Shown here in pieces: positions 1 to 5,939 of a stretch of DNA of 6,688 nt. How positions within the stretch are numbered: position 1 is the stretch's first letter; each line of letters starts with the position of its first letter. The DNA is from Candidatus Pacearchaeota archaeon (lineage in GTDB: Archaea; Nanoarchaeota; Nanoarchaeia; Pacearchaeales; GW2011-AR1), in NCBI GenBank assembly GCA_002686195.1, contig NZAS01000102.1:1-6688 (forward strand), in the 5' to 3' direction. The translations under genes were made by a program, and so were the position numbers. Under the pieces are notes generated by a model. That model saw only the letters and a list, made by a program, of their open reading frames with translations. It made no database searches and was not told the origin of the DNA.

Positions 1-120
1 AGCCCGTTGGACTCTCGCACGCTCCGGCACGCCGTCACCCAACCCGCCGCCGACTCCACCGCCACCACCCGCACCCGCCGCCCCCGCTCCGGGGTTGGCC
101 GTCCCAGGGGGCAGCGATGA
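1..120 (+). CDS. 3' end of an unidentified CDS (start outside window)
   Basis: This is the open frame beginning at base 1 and ending at TGA 118-120. Only 39 residues are visible, reading SPLDSRTLRHAVTQ and ending in an Arg/Gly/Pro-rich tail (RPRSGVGRPRGQR). It was chosen over the other two open frames for two reasons. Its third codon positions are almost all G or C, like the definite genes downstream. Its stop also overlaps the next start in an ATGA (117-120), an arrangement repeated at 392-395. The visible part has no recognisable domain and looks like a disordered, basic C-terminal tail. Function is unknown. The next frame over reads as a proline-rich stretch that continues into the following gene; I regard that as a shadow. 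Confidence 0.55.
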   Translation, partial: SPLDSRTLRHAVTQPAADSTATTRTRRPRSGVGRPRGQR

Positions 121-395
121 ACGCCACCGAGCACGCCGTGGATCTGACCACCCTCAACCTGGGCGCCGTCGAGGCCCGAGCCCTGCGCCTCGTTGCGCAG
201 CTCGCCGAGGCCCCCGCGCCCCTCGCTGTCGAGGCCCTTTGCACCGACGGCGAGAGCGAGCGGCAAACCCGCCGCGCCCTCACTTTTGCACGCAGCGCCG
301 GCCTCGCCGCCCCCACCGGGCGTAGTGGCTGGCGTGCCACCGGGCCGGGCCGCCTCGCCGCAGCTCGCCTTCGACCACGACGGGGAGAGCGATGA
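117..395 (+). CDS. Small winged-helix-like DNA-binding protein (putative)
   Basis: A 92-aa protein whose start overlaps the upstream stop (ATGA) and whose own TGA overlaps the next ATG, so it sits inside a coupled operon. AGGGGG at 106-111 gives a Shine-Dalgarno 5 nt before ATG 117. The pattern fits a winged helix-turn-helix. Residues 18-31 form a first helix (VEARALRLVAQLAE). Residues 34-62 look like a helix-turn-helix (APLAVEAL, a turn with DGES, then ERQTRRALTFARSAGL). Residues 64-79 resemble a wing, with APTGRSGWRATGPGR containing the T-x-x-GR ending common in such domains. The C-terminus is basic (RLRPRRGER). It may be a phage transcription regulator or accessory DNA-binding protein. The fold call comes from reading the pattern only, and no specific family is recognised. 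The gene itself is well supported by the double overlap and codon bias. Confidence 0.7.
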   Translation: MNATEHAVDLTTLNLGAVEARALRLVAQLAEAPAPLAVEALCTDGESERQTRRALTFARSAGLAAPTGRSGWRATGPGRLAAARLRPRRGER

Positions 396-871
396 GCGTG
401 GATCTGTTCCTGCGGGCCTACTTCGCCACCACACAGCGGCGATCCAGCGCCCGCTGTGTTTCGATGGAGGCCATGGGGCCGAGCGCCACGCTGGAGCAGG
501 CCCAAGACGCCGAGGGCCGCCACCTGTTCGCCCTCACCGTGATGGGCCACCTGGAGCGGACCCAGGCCCTCGCCCCCGTCGCCGTCGAGGTGCTGCGCCG
601 GTACTACCTCAGCCTCAACCCTCAGCACGTCGTGCTGCTCCGGGCTGGCATGGTGGGCCGGTACACCATCACCCTGGGTCCGGGGGAGAGCCCCCCGCCG
701 AACGTGGGCATCGAGGCAGACGACCTACAGAGCTGGTGCGACTGGGCCGCCGTGGCCCGAGACACCGGCCTGAAGTCGGGCCGGGCCGCGCAGAAGGTCT
801 GGTGGAGCGCCCGCCAAGTGGTGCAGGCCGAGCTGGAGCGCCGAGCAGAGGTCGCCCGCCGCTCCGCGTAA
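392..871 (+). CDS. Hypothetical protein, possible phage late-gene regulator
   Basis: A 159-aa protein starting in the ATGA overlap with the preceding gene; GGGGAG at 382-387 is the Shine-Dalgarno. I do not recognise a family. The N-terminal half is mainly helical (residues 38-75, including HLFALTVMGHLERTQAL and VAVEVLRRYYLSL). A Pro/Gly-rich linker lies at 96-105. The C-terminal 35 residues (DWAAVARDTGLKSG, then AAQKVWWSARQVVQAELERR) resemble a helix-turn-helix followed by a long basic helix, as in some phage late regulators of the RinA/ArpU or antiterminator type and some small terminase subunits. It is the last gene before an apparent promoter (896-925) that drives the head genes, which would suit a late-transcription activator. 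That role is inference from position and a weak motif. A small terminase subunit is the main alternative, because no terminase gene is otherwise visible. Confidence 0.75.
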   Translation: MSVDLFLRAYFATTQRRSSARCVSMEAMGPSATLEQAQDAEGRHLFALTVMGHLERTQALAPVAVEVLRRYYLSLNPQHVVLLRAGMVGRYTITLGPGESPPPNVGIEADDLQSWCDWAAVARDTGLKSGRAAQKVWWSARQVVQAELERRAEVARRSA

Positions 872-895
872 CCTGACCATTCGTTCATAGTTTTG

Positions 896-925
896 TTGAC
901 CGACGCGCATTCTGCCCCCTACAGT
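896..925 (+). promoter_or_regulatory. Candidate sigma-70-type promoter for the head operon
   Basis: TTGACC (896-901, 5 of 6 to the -35 consensus) is followed after 18 nt by TACAGT (920-925, 4 of 6 to the -10 consensus). The predicted start is near 932. The site lies 24 nt past the stop of the 159-aa gene, in the only intergenic gap longer than about 60 bp. It is preceded by a locally AT-rich stretch (about 880-899, including TTTTGTTG) that stands out in very GC-rich DNA. An 8-bp palindrome CTCGCGAG (935-942) falls just after the predicted start and could be an operator. Spacing is one base longer than ideal. The phage or host sigma factor is unknown. Confidence 0.55.
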
Positions 926-947
926 TCAGGCAGACTCGCGAGAGATG

Positions 948-988
948 CGCCCCGGTGAGGTTCAACCCTTCCGGGGCGTTCTTGTTCC
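948..988 (+). terminator. GC-rich hairpin with T-rich tail in the head-operon leader
   Basis: A perfect 8-bp stem, CGCCCCGG (948-955) with CCGGGGCG (971-978), closes a 15-nt loop. It is followed directly by GTTCTTGTTC, which is T-rich for this DNA. This looks like an intrinsic terminator. It lies downstream of the promoter at 896-925 and upstream of the first head gene, so it would act on the head transcript itself as an attenuator or antitermination target. It could also stop transcription arriving from the upstream operon. If the promoter call is wrong, it is simply the terminator of the upstream genes and the head operon would need another promoter. Confidence 0.55.
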
Positions 989-995
989 GTGCTCT

Positions 996-1004
996 CCCCC
1001 CCCC
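996..1004 (+). repeat. C9 homopolymer in the leader
   Basis: Nine consecutive C residues lie between the leader hairpin and the Shine-Dalgarno of the 144-aa gene. The tract is upstream of the chosen ATG 1024, so a length change would not alter that protein. It would shift the frame of a longer reading from GTG 955, which is one reason to distrust that earlier start. It may be a slippage-prone tract or a sequencing-error hotspot. Confidence 0.6.
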
Positions 1005-1023
1005 AGACAACGAGGTGACGTAT

Positions 1024-1458
1024 ATGGCCAGGGCCATCAAGCAGCGGACCGCCGTCCGCAATGATCAGCAGCCCTTCCAGGAGAGTGTGATCCGCCTCGG
1101 CGGCGACAACACTGCCGCCTTCACTCGGGCCATCACCACTCTGCCCTTCAACGCTGAGATCGTCGGCGTGGACATCTTCGCTGACACCGAGGTGACCGAG
1201 CACGCCGCGAACTACTGGACCTTCAGCCTTCAGGCCGGGGCCACCGTTCTGGCCTCTACCGACACCGAGACTGGCGAGGGTGGCACTCTGTCTGCTGAGA
1301 GCGCCCGCGCCCTCGACCTGACCAGCACCATCGCTGATCGGGACGTGGCCAACGGCACCATGCTCACCCTGGTGGGCACCCCCGCCACCGCCGAGAGCGG
1401 CGCAGATCTCTCCGCGGTGAGCCTCGGCGTGATCGTCCGCTACCAGCCGGTGGACTGA
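1024..1458 (+). CDS. Beta-rich hypothetical protein, probable virion component
   Basis: A 144-aa protein, first gene of the head operon. ATG 1024 is chosen because GAGGTGA (1012-1018) sits 5 nt upstream. The in-frame GTG at 955 lies inside the leader hairpin and has no Shine-Dalgarno, so I reject it. After a short basic N-terminus (MARAIKQRTAVRNDQQ), the sequence from about residue 30 alternates hydrophobic and polar residues, with many Thr, Ala, Ser and Gly. Examples are TLPFNAEIVGVDIFADTEVT (39-58), YWTFSLQAGATVLAST (64-79), TMLTLVGTP (112-120) and LGVIVRYQPVD at the end. This is typical of a beta-sandwich or jelly-roll. There is no signal peptide, membrane segment or catalytic motif. Its place 7 nt before the portal gene suggests a head-associated protein (decoration, fibre or connector accessory). 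No family is recognised, so the role is inference. Confidence 0.85.
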   Translation: MARAIKQRTAVRNDQQPFQESVIRLGGDNTAAFTRAITTLPFNAEIVGVDIFADTEVTEHAANYWTFSLQAGATVLASTDTETGEGGTLSAESARALDLTSTIADRDVANGTMLTLVGTPATAESGADLSAVSLGVIVRYQPVD

Positions 1459-1465
1459 GGCAACG

Positions 1466-2881
1466 ATGGGCCGTCGCCGCACCTCTCCGTCGAAGATCTC
1501 ACGCCCTGAGTCCATCAGCGCACGGGGCGTGCGCTCTGTCTCCGGTCATCACCAAAGCGGTGGGGCCGTCTCGGAGGACATCAACCCGGCTCTCCAGGGC
1601 CAGGGGTGGGTGAGCACGGTCCAGAAGATGCGACGGGATGGGCGCCTCTACGGCGCCTGGAGGGCGCTGAAGCAGACGCTCCTGTCGGCCTCGATGAAGT
1701 GGGCCCCGCCTCCCGGCTCCGGTGAGCTGGCCCAGGAGGCCGCCTCCTGGCTCAACGAGATGTTCGGCTTCGATGGCAACGCCGGGACCATGCGCCGCCC
1801 CTTCGAGCGTCAGCTTGAGTCCATGCTTGAGTTCATCCCCCTTGGGTGGCGCTACGCCGAGGTGGACTACCAGCGCCAGCCCGACGGCGCCTGGGGGATC
1901 GCAGAGTTCCTCGACTGCCAGCCCTCGGCGCACCACCAGTGGCTCCCCCTCGACGGCCGGGGGCCCTTGGAGGGGATCCGGCAGCTTGACCCAAGCGGGA
2001 GCTTTGGCCTCAACAGCGAGGACGTGCCCGCCTCAAAGCTGCTGCTGCTGACGCTGAACCAGGAGGGGGACAACCCCGAGGGGTTCGGCCTGTTCCGGCC
2101 CTGTTGGTTCGCCTGGAACCTCAAGCAGTTCACCTTCGATCAGATGGGCATCGGGGTGGAGCGCAGCGCCAGCGGCATCCCCACCGCTGAGTTGGATCGC
2201 GCTGAGCTGAGCGAGCGCCAGCGGTTCGAGGACGCCGAGATCGACGGAGTGCCGACGGACGACTCCCTGTCCATCAAGGAGCAGGTCGAGGAGGCCATCG
2301 CCAACGTGGTGGCTGGGGCAGAGGCCCAGATCGTCACCTACAAGGGCGTCAGCTTCAGCATGATCTTCAACGACGCCTTTAAGCCTGAGAGGCTCCGGGC
2401 GGTGGTGGATCTGGCCAACGAGGAGATGCTGACGGTCTTCCTCAACGCCTTCCTGATGCTCGGGCTCTCCAGCTCGGGGGGTAGCTACAGCCTCGGGGAG
2501 ACGCATAAGGATCTGTTCTCCGAGACGGCCCTCAACCTGCTTCAGCAGGTAGTCCAGACCATCGGTGGCCCCGCCGGCCCCGGCACCGGCCCCGTGGGCC
2601 GGATCCTCGACTGGCACCCCAGGTTCAACCGCCTGCCCCACGGCGAGCGGCCGACCATTGAGATCACAGGCCTGGACACCGCGTCCTTCCTGGCCTTCCT
2701 CCAGACCCTCCCAGCCCTCGGCGCCGCGGGCTTCGCCACGCCCCACGACGCCCTGGAGCGCTGGATTCTCCGCAAGGGCGGAGCACCAGATCTACCCGAT
2801 GGCATGGGCCGCCCCCCCGAGGAGCGCCTGGCCAAAGACAGCATCTCAGCCGCCCTCATGAGAGGGCAGCGGCAGCCATAG
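1466..2881 (+). CDS. Phage portal protein (Mu gp29-like / DUF935 type)
   Basis: A 471-aa protein, close to the usual length of this portal family. ATG 1466 follows the previous stop by 7 nt, with GAGG (1457-1460) as Shine-Dalgarno. Family-like features appear in order: an early segment VQKMRRDGRLYGAWRALKQ (52-70) leading into a MKWAPPP motif (77-83); a helical region with LESMLEFIPLGWRYAEVDY (117-135); a block FGLFRPCWFAWNLKQF (207-222) leading to GIGVERSASGIP (228-239); a long helix-forming acidic segment (about 244-285); and the conserved-looking SSGGSYSLGETHKDLF (336-351). The C-terminus is rich in Pro and Gly. Portals form the 12-subunit ring at one capsid vertex through which DNA is packaged and to which the tail attaches. 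The large terminase gene usually found just upstream is absent here. The assignment rests on the overall pattern and on the protease, decoration and capsid neighbours. Confidence 0.87.
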   Translation: MGRRRTSPSKISRPESISARGVRSVSGHHQSGGAVSEDINPALQGQGWVSTVQKMRRDGRLYGAWRALKQTLLSASMKWAPPPGSGELAQEAASWLNEMFGFDGNAGTMRRPFERQLESMLEFIPLGWRYAEVDYQRQPDGAWGIAEFLDCQPSAHHQWLPLDGRGPLEGIRQLDPSGSFGLNSEDVPASKLLLLTLNQEGDNPEGFGLFRPCWFAWNLKQFTFDQMGIGVERSASGIPTAELDRAELSERQRFEDAEIDGVPTDDSLSIKEQVEEAIANVVAGAEAQIVTYKGVSFSMIFNDAFKPERLRAVVDLANEEMLTVFLNAFLMLGLSSSGGSYSLGETHKDLFSETALNLLQQVVQTIGGPAGPGTGPVGRILDWHPRFNRLPHGERPTIEITGLDTASFLAFLQTLPALGAAGFATPHDALERWILRKGGAPDLPDGMGRPPEERLAKDSISAALMRGQRQP

Positions 2882-2892
2882 GACACACGCAC

Positions 2893-4338
2893 ATGCCAGA
2901 GCAGAGCAACGCCGGGGCGCACCTCGGGGTAACGGATCAGTCCGCTTGGTGGCTGAGCGCAACCGTGTGGGCCGTCGAGGCCCAGCGCGCACCGCTGGCC
3001 CCGGTGCCCTACAGGCTGCCTGAGTGGATGGCCGAGTCGGCCCTCAGCGATCGCAGCGTGGCTTACGTCCATGTCGCTGGGGTGCTCACGCCTCACGGCT
3101 ACTGGGGCTGCACCTACGACAAGATCAAGATGCAGCTCAACGCCGCGGCCGCAGATCCAGAGGTCACCAAGATCGTGCTGGTGGTGGACAGCCCCGGCGG
3201 GGACGCCGCCGGTGTGGCAGGGGCAGCCGCCGCCGTCCAGGCCGCCGCCGAGCAGAAGCCGGTGATCGCCCACGTCGATGGGCTCTGCTGCTCCGCTGCC
3301 TACTGGCTGGCCTCGCAGGCCCACGCCATCGTGGCCACCGAGACATCTCTCGTCGGCTCCATCGGCGCCATCCTCACCGCCTACTCGATGGATCGACTCC
3401 TCAAGGAAGTCGGCATCGACAAGGTGACCATGCGCTCTGAGGGCGCCCCTGATAAGGCGCTCAACCCCGCCGAGAGTAAGCGGGGCCGAGAGCTGGATCA
3501 GAAGCTGCTCAACGATCTGGAGGCCCAGTTCCATGCCGCCGTGGCCGAGGGCCGGGGCGTGGATGTGTCAGCCGTCCAGACCGACTTCGGCAAGGGCGCC
3601 GTCTTCGTCGCTGGCGAGGGCGATGCCATCAAGCGAGGGCTCATCGACCAGGTGGGCTCTCTCACCACAGCACTCAACTACGACGACGGTCCGGCCCCCT
3701 TCGGTGGGTACGGGCTCAGCACCACCCCGGCGGACAGCCGGAACGGAGGACCTATGGCCGCCAACAAGCGCCAGAGCAACCCGACCCCCGACGCCGGGGG
3801 CAGCAACACCACCGCTGATGCCGACGACAGCAAGATCCAGAGCCTGGAGGCCCAGATCGCCGCGCTCACCGAGGAGAAGGCCGAGCTGGCCGCGGAGCGT
3901 GATCGTCTCCAGGCCGAGGCCAAGACCGCCAAGGATCTCGCCGCCTCCAACGGGAGCCGCCTCGCCACCGCCGAGGCCGATCTGAAGGAGATGAAGGCGG
4001 AGCTGGCCGAGCAGAAGGCCGCCCGCCTGAAGGCCGAGGAGGACAGCGAGATCAAGGCCCTGGCCGACGGCGGGTATCTGGTGGGTGAGGACGAGGCTCG
4101 CGCCCGCCGCCTGTACGCCGCCCAGTACCGCCAGGGCGTCGAGGGCGTCTTCGACGACTTCAAGGCCGCCATGACCGATCGCGGCCCCGTCGTGGACACC
4201 AAGCGCCGCACCCACAGCAAGCCCGTCGCCGAGCGGGATCCCTCCATCGCCCTCGACGAGAAGATCAAGGCGTACATGGCCAAGCACCAGGTGGACTACC
4301 GCGACGCCTACAACAAGGTGAGCGAGGGCCAGAGCTGA
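2893..4338 (+). CDS. S49-family head maturation protease fused to C-terminal scaffold
   Basis: A 481-aa two-part protein. Residues 55-260 are an S49 (SppA/ClpP-fold) serine protease: VAYVHVAGVLTPHG (56-69), the VDSPGGDAAGV segment (98-108, oxyanion region), HVDGLCCSAAYWLAS (127-141) with likely nucleophile Ser134, and GSIGAIL (155-161). Lys188 in EGAPDKALNP (183-192) is the best candidate for the catalytic lysine. After a Gly/Pro/Asn-rich linker (about 265-310), residues 313-388 form a strong coiled coil rich in Glu, Lys, Ala and Leu. The tail is basic and helical. Phage proteases of this type, such as lambda gpC, cleave scaffold and sometimes portal or capsid proteins during procapsid maturation. 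There is no signal peptide, as expected for a cytoplasmic assembly enzyme. The gene starts 11 nt after the portal stop with only a weak AGGA (2880-2883), while a much better ribosome site lies inside it at 3745. Two cysteines beside the nucleophile are a small oddity. Confidence 0.92.
   Translation: MPEQSNAGAHLGVTDQSAWWLSATVWAVEAQRAPLAPVPYRLPEWMAESALSDRSVAYVHVAGVLTPHGYWGCTYDKIKMQLNAAAADPEVTKIVLVVDSPGGDAAGVAGAAAAVQAAAEQKPVIAHVDGLCCSAAYWLASQAHAIVATETSLVGSIGAILTAYSMDRLLKEVGIDKVTMRSEGAPDKALNPAESKRGRELDQKLLNDLEAQFHAAVAEGRGVDVSAVQTDFGKGAVFVAGEGDAIKRGLIDQVGSLTTALNYDDGPAPFGGYGLSTTPADSRNGGPMAANKRQSNPTPDAGGSNTTADADDSKIQSLEAQIAALTEEKAELAAERDRLQAEAKTAKDLAASNGSRLATAEADLKEMKAELAEQKAARLKAEEDSEIKALADGGYLVGEDEARARRLYAAQYRQGVEGVFDDFKAAMTDRGPVVDTKRRTHSKPVAERDPSIALDEKIKAYMAKHQVDYRDAYNKVSEGQS
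3745..3750 (+). promoter_or_regulatory. Internal Shine-Dalgarno for a nested scaffold start
   Basis: GGAGGA lies 3 nt before ATG 3754, which is in frame with the protease-scaffold gene. It is stronger than the ribosome site of the full-length gene. It falls exactly at the linker between the protease and coiled-coil parts, which is where an independent scaffold start is expected by analogy with lambda C/Nu3. The short spacing may reduce its efficiency. Confidence 0.65.
3754..4338 (+). CDS. Nested capsid scaffold protein (Nu3-like arrangement)
   Basis: This is an in-frame product of 194 aa made from Met288 of the protease-scaffold gene. It begins MAANKRQSNPTPDAGG. It holds a disordered Asn/Pro/Gly-rich N-terminus, a coiled coil (IQSLEAQIAALTEEKAEL and two further heptad blocks with MKAELAEQKAARLKAEE), and a helical basic C-terminus ending in KVSEGQS that could contact the capsid protein. 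Scaffolds of this kind copolymerise with capsid protein in the procapsid and are then removed, here presumably by the protease encoded in the same frame. In lambda the same nested design (C and Nu3) is well established. The evidence here is the internal Shine-Dalgarno and the domain boundary. Separate translation of the short form is an inference. Confidence 0.65.
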   Translation: MAANKRQSNPTPDAGGSNTTADADDSKIQSLEAQIAALTEEKAELAAERDRLQAEAKTAKDLAASNGSRLATAEADLKEMKAELAEQKAARLKAEEDSEIKALADGGYLVGEDEARARRLYAAQYRQGVEGVFDDFKAAMTDRGPVVDTKRRTHSKPVAERDPSIALDEKIKAYMAKHQVDYRDAYNKVSEGQS

Positions 4339-4397
4339 GCCCCCGGCCCCCAACCTGACTGAGAACAGATCACACCCCCGCACCCAAGGAGGCATCC

Positions 4398-4811
4398 ATG
4401 TCGGAGCCGATCATCGTGACGCGCAGAGCCCCCTCGGGGGCGAACTACTACACCGCCGCCGGCACCCATCTGGGCAAGGTGGTCTACGAGAGCAACGCTG
4501 GCGAGGTGACCTTGCAGACGGATTCCTCCATCGCGACTGGCCGGGAGCCCCTGGGCATCCTGGTCGGCACCGATGAGGATCAGAACGGTGGCCGCGTGAG
4601 CGTCTGCATCGCCGGCATGTGCAAGGTGCGCCTCGGCGCCGCCTACACCGCTGGCACCAGCGCCCAGAGCATCATGGCCAACGGCAGCAGCAAGGCCATC
4701 GCCGCCACCGACGGCAACTACCGCGTCGGCCGCTTCGCCGCCTCGGTCGACGGCGCCGACGGGCAGCTCGTGGACGCCATCATCGCCCCCGGCCCTTACG
4801 AGATCTCCTGA
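4398..4811 (+). CDS. Capsid decoration-like protein (DUF2190/lambda gpD-like)
   Basis: A 137-aa protein between the protease-scaffold and the major capsid genes, the position of lambda D. ATG 4398 is preceded by the full-consensus AAGGAGG (4386-4392) with a 5-nt spacer, one of the best ribosome sites in the window. This fits a protein needed in hundreds of copies. The sequence is short beta strands and glycines. It includes PLGILVG (51-57), RVSVCIAGMCKVRLGAAYTAGT (66-87, a beta-barrel-like core) and YRVGRFAASVDGADGQLVDAIIAP (108-131). This pattern matches small capsid-stabilising proteins of the DUF2190 type, which bind the expanded shell at three-fold sites. It ends with tandem stops TGA TAG (4809-4814). 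The exact family is not certain. A minor head protein with the same fold is the alternative. Confidence 0.72.
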   Translation: MSEPIIVTRRAPSGANYYTAAGTHLGKVVYESNAGEVTLQTDSSIATGREPLGILVGTDEDQNGGRVSVCIAGMCKVRLGAAYTAGTSAQSIMANGSSKAIAATDGNYRVGRFAASVDGADGQLVDAIIAPGPYEIS

Positions 4812-4870
4812 TAGGGGCTCCCACCCCGTAACCACCCGCACTCGCAAACCCAAATTGTAGGAGAACGGAA

Positions 4871-5923
4871 ATGGGTGCCCCCATCTATCCGACCCGCGCA
4901 CAGGTTCGCCCTGTGAACCCCGTCGTCCAGGGCATGATCAACGCCCTGGCCAACGATCCCGACGACTTCATCGCCCACACTTTCCCGATGCGCCAGGCGC
5001 CCCGGAGCGTGGTGAACGGCGAGCTCCGCATCCACACCAGTGGGACCATCTTCACCGTGGATCCTCGGGACATGTTCGGCTCCGTGGACAGCGACGGCTA
5101 CTGGGCTCCCAAGAGCGCGCCCAGCGAGTCCATCGGCGTCCGCCCCGGCAACGTCGTCTACCAGTGCGCCCGCTATGGCCGCGACGCCCTGGTGGACCTC
5201 TGGACCGCCGGTGAGTCCGAGATGCCGGTCAACATCGATCAGGTCGAGATGGCCGCCGTGCTGGCCTTCCTGCGGATCAAGCGCGAGGAGCGCTTCGCCT
5301 CCTTCGTCGGCACCGCGGGCAACTGGTCCAACTCCATCACCCTCGGCGCCGGCGACGAGTTCGGCACCGCCTCCGGCGGGGACGTCGAGGCCAACAACAG
5401 CAGCAACCCCATCGGGGTGCTCAAGGACGCCAAGGAGAAGATCCTCGATTGGGGGCGGAAGATGAACTACCTCCTCATCCCGCGCTCGACCGCCCGCGCC
5501 CTCCAGAAGCACGCGGGCATCCTTGAGTTCCTGCCCACCAACGAGCGTCGGATCACCCTCACCCCGAACCGCCTCCGATCCGTGCTCGCCGCCGAGCTGG
5601 AGATCCCCGAGGCGAACATCCACTTCGGCGTCGCCCGCCGCAACACCGCCTCCGACGACCTGCCCATCAACCTCGCCGACATCTTCGGTGACACCATGTG
5701 GATGGGCTACGTGGATCCCAACCCCACCGTGTCCGGCAACGTGGACACCGGCGACATGCGCTTCAGCGCCACCGCTGGCGTGCGCATCGAGGCCATGCCC
5801 TTCACCCCCGACGTCATCGAGGACAAGAAGAAGGCCGCCGAGTCGCAGCGGATCTGGCACGCCGAGACCTTCAAGCCGGTCATGCCCGAGCTGGGCTGTC
5901 CCATCTTCAACACCATCGGCTGA
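4871..5923 (+). CDS. Major capsid protein (HK97 fold)
   Basis: A 350-aa protein, close in size to lambda gpE (341 aa). ATG 4871 follows AGGAGA (4859-4864) with a 6-nt spacer. Signs of an HK97-fold shell protein are an N-terminal arm (1-45), a beta region with NGELRIHTSGTIFTVDP (49-65) that would suit the E-loop, and an acidic helix with VEMAAVLAFLRIKREERFASF (125-145) as spine-helix candidate. The A-domain-like block has NPIGVLKDAKEKILDWGRKMNYLLIP (179-204), then ARALQKHAGILEFL (208-221), LRSVLAAELEIPEANIHFGVAR (235-256), and a late strand VRIEAMPF (304-311). No long N-terminal delta domain is evident, so the neighbouring protease probably removes the separate scaffold rather than a capsid propeptide. 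That last point is inference. Identity rests on fold pattern and on the portal, protease and decoration neighbours, and no specific homologue is claimed. Confidence 0.9.
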   Translation: MGAPIYPTRAQVRPVNPVVQGMINALANDPDDFIAHTFPMRQAPRSVVNGELRIHTSGTIFTVDPRDMFGSVDSDGYWAPKSAPSESIGVRPGNVVYQCARYGRDALVDLWTAGESEMPVNIDQVEMAAVLAFLRIKREERFASFVGTAGNWSNSITLGAGDEFGTASGGDVEANNSSNPIGVLKDAKEKILDWGRKMNYLLIPRSTARALQKHAGILEFLPTNERRITLTPNRLRSVLAAELEIPEANIHFGVARRNTASDDLPINLADIFGDTMWMGYVDPNPTVSGNVDTGDMRFSATAGVRIEAMPFTPDVIEDKKKAAESQRIWHAETFKPVMPELGCPIFNTIG

Positions 5924-5939
5924 TCCCAGCCCACCGGGG

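Noticed and set aside
193..876. Alternative + frame of 227 codons across the two small genes
   Set aside because: It is Pro/Arg/Gly-rich nonsense typical of an off-frame reading, and conflicts with the ATGA-coupled genes.
956..970. GGTTCAA-like tRNA T-loop resemblance in the leader hairpin
   Set aside because: No T-arm pairing, acceptor stem or anticodon arm can be built around it.
955..1023. Extended N-terminus of the 144-aa protein from GTG 955
   Set aside because: The start lies in the leader hairpin, has no Shine-Dalgarno, and the extra residues cross the C9 tract. ATG 1024 has a good ribosome site.
2033..3534. Two overlapping minus-strand open frames opposite portal and protease
   Set aside because: They are shadows of GC-rich codon bias; the portal and protease motifs lie on the + strand.
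3568..4395. Minus-strand open frame (275 codons) opposite the scaffold region
   Set aside because: Its Gly/Leu/Val-rich sequence is the antisense of a coiled-coil-coding stretch; it has no motif and no independent support.
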